Assembly (NCBI RefSeq): GCF_037975245.1
Contig: NC_092575.1
Location: 18,111,841-18,175,840 of the forward strand
Length of the DNA stretch: 64,000 nucleotides
Reading direction: 5' to 3'
From: Apostichopus japonicus
Lineage: Eukaryota > Echinodermata > Holothuroidea > Aspidochirotida > Stichopodidae
Shown: piece by piece, positions 25,161-35,815 of the stretch
How the letters are laid out: each line of letters starts with the position of its first letter
How positions within the stretch are numbered: position 1 is the stretch's first letter
Program-made: the position numbers and the translations under genes
Notes under the pieces: generated by a model
What the model saw: the letters and a program-made list of their open reading frames with translations, nothing else
The model's database searches: none
What the model was told of the DNA's origin: nothing

Positions 25161-28106
25161 TAAACTTCCAGAGACCGTATAAGATCGCGGCAAAAGCAAA
25201 CTGCCCCCACCTGGTCTCGAGCCCGCGATCCAAAATACGTCACGCTCTCGAGGTACAGAGCAACCAACCGCGCCACGACAGCAGTTGATATAAATCTATG
25301 TTCGTTTCTAATACTTAAACTTCCAGAGACCGTATAAGATCGCGGCAAAAGCAAACTGCCCCCACCTGGTCTCGAGCCCGCGATCCAAAATACGTCACGC
25401 TCTCGAGGTACAGAGCAACCAACCGCGCCACGACAGCAGTTGATATAAATCTATGTTCGTTTCTAATACTTAAACTTCCAGAGACCGTATAAGATCGCGG
25501 CAAAAGCAAACTGCCCCCACCTGGTCTCGAGCCCGCGATCCAAAATACGTCACGCTCTCGAGGTACAGAGCAACCAACCGCGCCACGACAGCAGTTGATA
25601 TAAATCTATGTTCGTTTCTAATACTTAAACTTCCAGAGACCGTATAAGATCGCGGCAAAAGCAAACTGCCCCCACCTGGTCTCGAGCCCGCGATCCAAAA
25701 TACGTCACGCTCTCGAGGTACAGAGCAACCAACCGCGCCACGACAGCAGTTGATATAAATCTATGTTCGTTTCTAATACTTAAACTTCCAGAGACCGTAT
25801 AAGATCGCGGCAAAAGCAAACTGCCCCCACCTGGTCTCGAGCCCGCGATCCAACATACGCCACGCTCTCGAGGTACAGAGCAACCAACCGCGCCACGACA
25901 GCAGTTGATATAAATCTATGTTCGTTTCTAATACTTAAACTTCCAGAGACCGTATAAGATCGCGGCAAAAGCAAACTGCCCCCACCTGGTCTCGAGCCCG
26001 CGATCCAAAATACGCCACGCTCTCGAGGTACAGAGCAACCAACCGCGCCACGACAGCAGTTGATATAAATCTATGTTCGTTTCTAATACTTAAACTTCCA
26101 GAGACCGTATAAGATCGCGGCAAAAGCAAACTGCCCCCACCTGGTCTCGAGCCCGCGATCCAAAATACGTCACGCTCTCGAGGTACAGAGCAACCAACCG
26201 CGCCACGACAGCAGTTGATATAAATCTATGTTCGTTTCTAATACTTAAACTTCCAGAGACCGTATAAGATCGCGGCAAAAGCAAACTGCCCCCACCTGGT
26301 CTCGAGCCCGCGATCCAAAATACGTCACGCTCTCGAGGTACAGAGCAACCAACCGCGCCACGACAGCAGTTGATATAAATCTATGTTCGTTTCTAATACT
26401 TAAACTTCCAGAGACCGTATAAGATCGCGGCAAAAGCAAACTGCCCCCACCTGGTCTCGAGCCCGCGATCCAAAATACGTCACGCTCTCGAGGTACAGAG
26501 CAACCAACCGCGCCACGACAGCAGTTGATATAAATCTATGTTCGTTTCTAATACTTAAACTTCCAGAGACCGTATAAGATCGCGGCAAAAGCAAACTGCC
26601 CCCACCTGGTCTCGAGCCCGCGATCCAAAATACGTCACGCTCTCGAGGTACAGAGCAACCAACCGCGCCACGACAGCAGTTGATATAAATCTATGTTCGT
26701 TTCTAATACTTAAACTTCCAGAGACCGTATAAGATCGCGGCAAAAGCAAACTGCCCCCACCTGGTCTCGAGCCCGCGATCCAAAATACGTCACGCTCTCG
26801 AGGTACAGAGCAACCAACCGCGCCACGACAGCAGTTGATATAAATCTATGTTCGTTTCTAATACTTAAACTTCCAGAGACCGTATAAGATCGCGGCAAAA
26901 GCAAACTGCCCCCACCTGGTCTCGAGCCCGCGATCCAAAATACGTCACGCTCTCGAGGTACAGAGCAACCAACCGCGCCACGACAGCAGTTGATATAAAT
27001 CTATGTTCGTTTCTAATACTTAAACTTCCAGAGACCGTATAAGATCGCGGCAAAAGCAAACTGCCCCCACCTGGTCTCGAGCCCGCGATCCAAAATACGT
27101 CACGCTCTCGAGGTACAGAGCAACCAACCGCGCCACGACAGCAGTTGATATAAATCTATGTTCGTTTCTAATACTTAAACTTCCAGAGACCGTATAAGAT
27201 CGCGGCAAAAGCAAACTGCCCCCACCTGGTCTCGAGCCCGCGATCCAAAATACGTCACGCTCTCGAGGTACAGAGCAACCAACCGCGCCACGACAGCAGT
27301 TGATATAAATCTATGTTCGTTTCTAATACTTAAACTTCCAGAGACCGTATAAGATCGCGGCAAAAGCAAACTGCCCCCACCTGGTCTCGAGCCCGCGATC
27401 CAAAAATACGTCACGCTCTCGAGGTACAGAGCAACCAACCGCGCCACGACAGCAGTTGATATAAATCTATGTTCGTTTCTAATACTTAAACTTCCAGAGA
27501 CCGTATAAGATCGCGGCAAAAGCAAACTGCCCCCACCTGGTCTCGAGCCCGCGATCCAAAAATACGTCACGCTCTCGAGGTACAGAGCAACCAACCGCGC
27601 CACGACAGCAATTGATATAAATCTATGTTCGTTTCTAATACTTAAACTTCCAGAGACCGTATAAGATCGCGGCAAAAGCAAACTGCCCCCACCTGGTCTC
27701 GAGCCCGCGATCCAAAATACGTCACGCTCTCGAGGTACAGAGCAACCAACCGCGCCACGACAGCAGTTGATATAAATCTATGTTCGTTTCTAATACTTAA
27801 ACTTCCAGAGACCGTATAAGATCGCGGCAAAAGCAAACTGCCCCCACCTGGTCTCGAGCCCGCGATCCAAAATACGTCACGCTCTCGAGGTACAGAGCAA
27901 CCAACCGCGCCACGACAGCAGTTGATATAAATCTATGTTCGTTTCTAATACTTAAACTTCCAGAGACCGTATAAGATCGCGGCAAAAGCAAACTGCCCCC
28001 ACCTGGTCTCGAGCCCGCGATCCAAAATACGTCACGCTCTCGAGGTACAGAGCAACCAACCGCGCCACGACAGCAGTTGATATAAATCTATGTTCGTTTC
28101 TAATAC

Positions 28107-29231
28107 TTAAACTTCCAGAGACCGTATAAGATCGCGGCAAAAGCAAACTGCCCCCACCTGGTCTCGAGCCCGCGATCCAAAATACGCCACGCTCTCGAGG
28201 TACAGAGCAACCAACCGCGCCACGACAGCAGTTGATATAAATCTATGTTCGTTTCTAATACTTAAACTTCCAGAGACCGTATAAGATCGCGGCAAAAGCA
28301 AACTGCCCCCACCTGGTCTCGAGCCCGCGATCCAAAATACGCCACGCTCTCGAGGTACAGAGCAACCAACCGCGCCACGACAGCAGTTGATATAAATCTA
28401 TGTTCGTTTCTAATACTTAAACTTCCAGAGACCGTATAAGATCGCGGCAAAAGCAAACTGCCCCCACCTGGTCTCGAGCCCGCGATCCAAAATACGCCAC
28501 GCTCTCGAGGTACAGAGCAACCAACCGCGCCACGACAGCAGTTGATATAAATCTATGTTCGTTTCTAATACTTAAACTTCCAGAGACCGTATAAGATCGC
28601 GGCAAAAGCAAACTGCCCCCACCTGGTCTCGAGCCCGCGATCCAAAATACGCCACGCTCTCGAGGTACAGAGCAACCAACCGCGCCACGACAGCAGTTGA
28701 TATAAATCTATGTTCGTTTCTAATACTTAAACTTCCAGAGACCGTATAAGATCGCGGCAAAAGCAAACTGCCCCCACCTGGTCTCGAGCCCGCGATCCAA
28801 AATACGCCACGCTCTCGAGGTACAGAGCAACCAACCGCGCCACGACAGCAGTTGATATAAATCTATGTTCGTTTCTAATACTTAAACTTCCAGAGACCGT
28901 ATAAGATCGCGGCAAAAGCAAACTGCCCCCACCTGGTCTCGAGCCCGCGATCCAAAATACGCCACGCTCTCGAGGTACAGAGCAACCAACCGCGCCACGA
29001 CAGCAGTTGATATAAATCTATGTTCGTTTCTAATACTTAAACTTCCAGAGACCGTATAAGATCGCGGCAAAAGCAAACTGCCCCCACCTGGTCTCGAGCC
29101 CGCGATCCAAAATACGCCACGCTCTCGAGGTACAGAGCAACCAACCGCGCCACGACAGCAGTTGATATAAATCTATGTTCGTTTCTAATACTTAAACTTC
29201 CAGAGACCGTATAAGATCGCGGCAAAAGCAA
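28107..29231 (-). repeat. Run of seven monomers with TACGCCACG
   Basis: Seven successive monomers have T to C in TACGTCACG, at 28,187, 28,342, 28,497, 28,652, 28,807, 28,962 and 29,117, exactly 155 bp apart. The same change occurs in two adjacent monomers at 25,860 and 26,015, the first of which also has A to C at 25,854. All other array B monomers have T. The run looks like local spread of a new variant. Confidence 0.88.
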
Positions 29232-32200
29232 ACTGCCCCCACCTGGTCTCGAGCCCGCGATCCAAAATACGTCACGCTCTCGAGGTACAGAGCAACCAAC
29301 CGCGCCACGACAGCAGTTGATATAAATCTATGTTCGTTTCTAATACTTAAACTTCCAGAGACCGTATAAGATCGCGGCAAAAGCAAACTGCCCCCACCTG
29401 GTCTCGAGCCCGCGATCCAAAATACGTCACGCTCTCGAGGTACAGAGCAACCAACCGCGCCACGACAGCAGTTGATATAAATCTATGTTCGTTTCTAATA
29501 CTTAAACTTCCAGAGACCGTATAAGATCGCGGCAAAAGCAAACTGCCCCCACCTGGTCTCGAGCCCGCGATCCAAAATACGTCACGCTCTCGAGGTACAG
29601 AGCAACCAACCGCGCCACGACAGCAGTTGATATAAATCTATGTTCGTTTCTAATACTTAAACTTCCAGAGACCGTATAAGATCGCGGCAAAAGCAAACTG
29701 CCCCCACCTGGTCTCGAGCCCGCGATCCAAAATACGTCACGCTCTCGAGGTACAGAGCAACCAACCGCGCCACGACAGCAGTTGATATAAATCTATGTTC
29801 GTTTCTAATACTTAAACTTCCAGAGACCGTATAAGATCGCGGCAAAAGCAAACTGCCCCCACCTGGTCTCGAGCCCGCGATCCAAAATACGTCACGCTCT
29901 CGAGGTACAGAGCAACCAACCGCGCCACGACAGCAGTTGATATAAATCTATGTTCGTTTCTAATACTTAAACTTCCAGAGACCGTATAAGATCGCGGCAA
30001 AAGCAAACTGCCCCCACCTGGTCTCGAGCCCGCGATCCAAAATACGTCACGCTCTCGAGGTACAGAGCAACCAACCGCGCCACGACAGCAGTTGATATAA
30101 ATCTATGTTCGTTTCTAATACTTAAACTTCCAGAGACCGTATAAGATCGCGGCAAAAGCAAACTGCCCCCACCTGGTCTCGAGCCCGCGATCCAAAATAC
30201 GTCACGCTCTCGAGGTACAGAGCAACCAACCGCGCCACGACAGCAGTTGATATAAATCTATGTTCGTTTCTAATACTTAAACTTCCAGAGACCGTATAAG
30301 ATCGCGGCAAAAGCAAACTGCCCCCACCTGGTCTCGAGCCCGCGATCCAAAATACGTCACGCTCTCGAGGTACAGAGCAACCAACCGCGCCACGACAGCA
30401 GTTGATATAAATCTATGTTCGTTTCTAATACTTAAACTTCCAGAGACCGTATAAGATCGCGGCAAAAGCAAACTGCCCCCACCTGGTCTCGAGCCCGCGA
30501 TCCAAAATACGTCACGCTCTCGAGGTACAGAGCAACCAACCGCGCCACGACAGCAGTTGATATAAATCTATGTTCGTTTCTAATACTTAAACTTCCAGAG
30601 ACCGTATAAGATCGCGGCAAAAGCAAACTGCCCCCACCTGGTCTCGAGCCCGCGATCCAAAATACGTCACGCTCTCGAGGTACAGAGCAACCAACCGCGC
30701 CACGACAGCAGTTGATATAAATCTATGTTCGTTTCTAATACTTAAACTTCCAGAGACCGTATAAGATCGCGGCAAAAGCAAACTGCCCCCACCTGGTCTC
30801 GAGCCCGCGATCCAAAATACGTCACGCTCTCGAGGTACAGAGCAACCAACCGCGCCACGACAGCAGTTGATATAAATCTATGTTCGTTTCTAATACTTAA
30901 ACTTCCAGAGACCGTATAAGATCGCGGCAAAAGCAAACTGCCCCCACCTGGTCTCGAGCCCGCGATCCAAAATACGTCACGCTCTCGAGGTACAGAGCAA
31001 CCAACCGCGCCACGACAGCAGTTGATATAAATCTATGTTCGTTTCTAATACTTAAACTTCCAGAGACCGTATAAGATCGCGGCAAAAGCAAACTGCCCCC
31101 ACCTGGTCTCGAGCCCGCGATCCAAAATACGTCACGCTCTCGAGGTACAGAGCAACCAACCGCGCCACGACAGCAGTTGATATAAATCTATGTTCGTTTC
31201 TAATACTTAAACTTCCAGAGACCGTATAAGATCGCGGCAAAAGCAAACTGCCCCCACCTGGTCTCGAGCCCGCGATCCAAAATACGTCACGCTCTCGAGG
31301 TACAGAGCAACCAACCGCGCCACGACAGCAGTTGATATAAATCTATGTTCGTTTCTAATACTTAAACTTCCAGAGACCGTATAAGATCGCGGCAAAAGCA
31401 AACTGCCCCCACCTGGTCTCGAGCCCGCGATCCAAAATACGTCACGCTCTCGAGGTACAGAGCAACCAACCGCGCCACGACAGCAGTTGATATAAATCTA
31501 TGTTCGTTTCTAATACTTAAACTTCCAGAGACCGTATAAGATCGCGGCAAAAGCAAACTGCCCCCACCTGGTCTCGAGCCCGCGATCCAAAATACGTCAC
31601 GCTCTCGAGGTACAGAGCAACCAACCGCGCCACGACAGCAGTTGATATAAATCTATGTTCGTTTCTAATACTTAAACTTCCAGAGACCGTATAAGATCGC
31701 GGCAAAAGCAAACTGCCCCCACCTGGTCTCGAGCCCGCGATCCAAAATACGTCACGCTCTCGAGGTACAGAGCAACCAACCGCGCCACGACAGCAGTTGA
31801 TATAAATCTATGTTCGTTTCTAATACTTAAACTTCCAGAGACCGTATAAGATCGCGGCAAAAGCAAACTGCCCCCACCTGGTCTCGAGCCCGCGATCCAA
31901 AATACGTCACGCTCTCGAGGTACAGAGCAACCAACCGCGCCACGACAGCAGTTGATATAAATCTATGTTCGTTTCTAATACTTAAACTTCCAGAGACCGT
32001 ATAAGATCGCGGCAAAAGCAAACTGCCCCCACCTGGTCTCGAGCCCGCGATCCAAAATACGTCACGCTCTCGAGGTACAGAGCAACCAACCGCGCCACGA
32101 CAGCAGTTGATATAAATCTATGTTCGTTTCTAATACTTAAACTTCCAGAGACCGTATAAGATCGCGGCAAAAGCAAACTGCCCCCACCTGGTCTCGAGCC

Positions 32201-35200
32201 CGCGATCCAAAATACGTCACGCTCTCGAGGTACAGAGCAACCAACCGCGCCACGACAGCAGTTGATATAAATCTATGTTCGTTTCTAATACTTAAACTTC
32301 CAGAGACCGTATAAGATCGCGGCAAAAGCAAACTGCCCCCACCTGGTCTCGAGCCCGCGATCCAAAATACGTCACGCTCTCGAGGTACAGAGCAACCAAC
32401 CGCGCCACGACAGCAGTTGATATAAATCTATGTTCGTTTCTAATACTTAAACTTCCAGAGACCGTATAAGATCGCGGCAAAAGCAAACTGCCCCCACCTG
32501 GTCTCGAGCCCGCGATCCAAAATACGTCACGCTCTCGAGGTACAGAGCAACCAACCGCGCCACGACAGCAGTTGATATAAATCTATGTTCGTTTCTAATA
32601 CTTAAACTTCCAGAGACCGTATAAGATCGCGGCAAAAGCAAACTGCCCCCACCTGGTCTCGAGCCCGCGATCCAAAATACGTCACGCTCTCGAGGTACAG
32701 AGCAACCAACCGCGCCACGACAGCAGTTGATATAAATCTATGTTCGTTTCTAATACTTAAACTTCCAGAGACCGTATAAGATCGCGGCAAAAGCAAACTG
32801 CCCCCACCTGGTCTCGAGCCCGCGATCCAAAATACGTCACGCTCTCGAGGTACAGAGCAACCAACCGCGCCACGACAGCAGTTGATATAAATCTATGTTC
32901 GTTTCTAATACTTAAACTTCCAGAGACCGTATAAGATCGCGGCAAAAGCAAACTGCCCCCACCTGGTCTCGAGCCCGCGATCCAAAATACGTCACGCTCT
33001 CGAGGTACAGAGCAACCAACCGCGCCACGACAGCAGTTGATATAAATCTATGTTCGTTTCTAATACTTAAACTTCCAGAGACCGTATAAGATCGCGGCAA
33101 AAGCAAACTGCCCCCACCTGGTCTCGAGCCCGCGATCCAAAATACGTCACGCTCTCGAGGTACAGAGCAACCAACCGCGCCACGACAGCAGTTGATATAA
33201 ATCTATGTTCGTTTCTAATACTTAAACTTCCAGAGACCGTATAAGATCGCGGCAAAAGCAAACTGCCCCCACCTGGTCTCGAGCCCGCGATCCAAAATAC
33301 GTCACGCTCTCGAGGTACAGAGCAACCAACCGCGCCACGACAGCAGTTGATATAAATCTATGTTCGTTTCTAATACTTAAACTTCCAGAGACCGTATAAG
33401 ATCGCGGCAAAAGCAAACTGCCCCCACCTGGTCTCGAGCCCGCGATCCAAAATACGTCACGCTCTCGAGGTACAGAGCAACCAACCGCGCCACGACAGCA
33501 GTTGATATAAATCTATGTTCGTTTCTAATACTTAAACTTCCAGAGACCGTATAAGATCGCGGCAAAAGCAAACTGCCCCCACCTGGTCTCGAGCCCGCGA
33601 TCCAAAATACGTCACGCTCTCGAGGTACAGAGCAACCAACCGCGCCACGACAGCAGTTGATATAAATCTATGTTCGTTTCTAATACTTAAACTTCCAGAG
33701 ACCGTATAAGATCGCGGCAAAAGCAAACTGCCCCCACCTGGTCTCGAGCCCGCGATCCAAAATACGTCACGCTCTCGAGGTACAGAGCAACCAACCGCGC
33801 CACGACAGCAGTTGATATAAATCTATGTTCGTTTCTAATACTTAAACTTCCAGAGACCGTATAAGATCGCGGCAAAAGCAAACTGCCCCCACCTGGTCTC
33901 GAGCCCGCGATCCAAAATACGTCACGCTCTCGAGGTACAGAGCAACCAACCGCGCCACGACAGCAGTTGATATAAATCTATGTTCGTTTCTAATACTTAA
34001 ACTTCCAGAGACCGTATAAGATCGCGGCAAAAGCAAACTGCCCCCACCTGGTCTCGAGCCCGCGATCCAAAATACGTCACGCTCTCGAGGTACAGAGCAA
34101 CCAACCGCGCCACGACAGCAGTTGATATAAATCTATGTTCGTTTCTAATACTTAAACTTCCAGAGACCGTATAAGATCGCGGCAAAAGCAAACTGCCCCC
34201 ACCTGGTCTCGAGCCCGCGATCCAAAATACGTCACGCTCTCGAGGTACAGAGCAACCAACCGCGCCACGACAGCAGTTGATATAAATCTATGTTCGTTTC
34301 TAATACTTAAACTTCCAGAGACCGTATAAGATCGCGGCAAAAGCAAACTGCCCCCACCTGGTCTCGAGCCCGCGATCCAAAATACGTCACGCTCTCGAGG
34401 TACAGAGCAACCAACCGCGCCACGACAGCAGTTGATATAAATCTATGTTCGTTTCTAATACTTAAACTTCCAGAGACCGTATAAGATCGCGGCAAAAGCA
34501 AACTGCCCCCACCTGGTCTCGAGCCCGCGATCCAAAATACGTCACGCTCTCGAGGTACAGAGCAACCAACCGCGCCACGACAGCAGTTGATATAAATCTA
34601 TGTTCGTTTCTAATACTTAAACTTCCAGAGACCGTATAAGATCGCGGCAAAAGCAAACTGCCCCCACCTGGTCTCGAGCCCGCGATCCAAAATACGTCAC
34701 GCTCTCGAGGTACAGAGCAACCAACCGCGCCACGACAGCAGTTGATATAAATCTATGTTCGTTTCTAATACTTAAACTTCCAGAGACCGTATAAGATCGC
34801 GGCAAAAGCAAACTGCCCCCACCTGGTCTCGAGCCCGCGATCCAAAATACGTCACGCTCTCGAGGTACAGAGCAACCAACCGCGCCACGACAGCAGTTGA
34901 TATAAATCTATGTTCGTTTCTAATACTTAAACTTCCAGAGACCGTATAAGATCGCGGCAAAAGCAAACTGCCCCCACCTGGTCTCGAGCCCGCGATCCAA
35001 AATACGTCACGCTCTCGAGGTACAGAGCAACCAACCGCGCCACGACAGCAGTTGATATAAATCTATGTTCGTTTCTAATACTTAAACTTCCAGAGACCGT
35101 ATAAGATCGCGGCAAAAGCAAACTGCCCCCACCTGGTCTCGAGCCCGCGATCCAAAATACGTCACGCTCTCGAGGTACAGAGCAACCAACCGCGCCACGA

Positions 35201-35221
35201 CAGCAGTTGATATAAATCTAT

Positions 35222-35321
35222 NNNNNNNNNNNNNNNNNNNNNNNNNNNNNNNNNNNNNNNNNNNNNNNNNNNNNNNNNNNNNNNNNNNNNNNNNNNNNNN
35301 NNNNNNNNNNNNNNNNNNNNN
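35222..35321. other. Assembly gap of 100 N
   Basis: Exactly 100 undetermined bases, the usual placeholder for a scaffold gap of unknown size. Monomers run minus-type to its left and plus-type to its right, so the inversion point of the field lies within the unsequenced part or was introduced by scaffolding. Confidence 0.99.
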
Positions 35322-35722
35322 ACCAGGTGGCAGTTTGCTTTTGCCGCGATCTTATACGGTCTCTGGAAGTTTAAGTATTAGAACGAACATAGATTTATAT
35401 CAACTGCTGTCGTGGCGCGGTTTGGTTGCTCTGTACCTCGAGAGCGTGACGTATTTTGGATCGCGGGCTCGAGACCAGGTGGGGGCAGTTTGCTTTTGCC
35501 GCGATCTTATACGGTCTCTGGAAGTTTAAGTATTAGAAACGAACATAGATTATATCAACTGCTGTCGTGGCGCGGTTGGTTGCTCTGTACCTCGAGAGCG
35601 TGACGTATTTTGGATCGCGGGCTCGAGACCAGGTGGGGGCAGTTTGCTTTTGCCGCGATCTTATACGGTCTCTGGAAGTTTAAGTATTAGAAACGAACAT
35701 AGATTTATATCAACTGCTGTCG

Positions 35723-35785
35723 TGGCGCGGTTGGTTGCTCTGTACCTCGAGAGCGTGACGTATTTTGGATCGCGGGCTCGAGACC
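35723..35785 (+). promoter_or_regulatory. tRNA-like Pol III A and B boxes, example in array C
   Basis: Same element as in arrays A and B, now on the plus strand because array C is inverted. The A box TGGCGCGGTTGG is at 35,723-35,734 and the B box GGCTCGAGACC at 35,775-35,785, 40 bp apart. Between them GCTCT (35,737-35,741) and AGAGC (35,750-35,754) can form a 5-bp hairpin with an 8-nt loop, placed roughly where a tRNA anticodon arm would be. A TTTT run (35,763-35,766) also lies between the boxes. Runs of four or more T can stop Pol III, so any transcript might be short. In the 156-bp variant the run is TTTTT. Confidence 0.62.
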
Positions 35786-35815
35786 AGGTGGGGGCAGTTT
35801 GCTTTTGCCGCGATC
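35768..35815 (+). repeat. 8-bp inverted repeat around the B box, example copy
   Basis: GATCGCGG at 35,768-35,775 is the exact reverse complement of CCGCGATC at 35,808-35,815, with a 32-bp spacer. The left arm abuts the B box, overlapping its first G, so the rest of the box lies in the spacer. The same arms are at 4-11 and 44-51 in the first monomer of the window, and they persist in nearly all monomers, including most of diverged array A (two or three copies there have a G-to-C or G-to-A change in one arm). It could form a DNA cruciform or an RNA stem-loop. No function is shown. Confidence 0.8.

Larger units (their letters stand above)
8555..35221 (-). repeat. Satellite array B: homogeneous 155-bp monomers
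   Basis: About 172 head-to-tail copies of a 155-bp monomer containing AAACTTCCAGAGACCGTA, in the same orientation as array A. Long stretches are identical by eye. The isolated changes I can see are a 2-bp deletion near 9,613 (GTTGATAAATC), a G insertion near 17,398 (CCAGGAGACC), A to C at 25,854, and G to A at 27,611. The only recurrent variants are a fifth A in CCAAAATACG, giving 156 bp, and T to C in TACGTCACG. The uniformity implies recent amplification or ongoing homogenisation, though repeat-consensus smoothing in the assembly could also flatten real differences. The array is cut by the gap. Confidence 0.97.

Noticed and set aside
8555-35121. Repeated 64-codon open frames on the minus strand of array B (and plus of array C)
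   Set aside because: They are one short frame recurring every 155 bp and covering the tRNA-like unit. They merge into longer frames only when the extra A/T restores a 156-bp phase.
35222-35321. A perfect palindrome centred on the gap
   Set aside because: The orientation does flip, but the variant pattern on the two sides is not mirrored and the gap size is unknown, so symmetry cannot be claimed.
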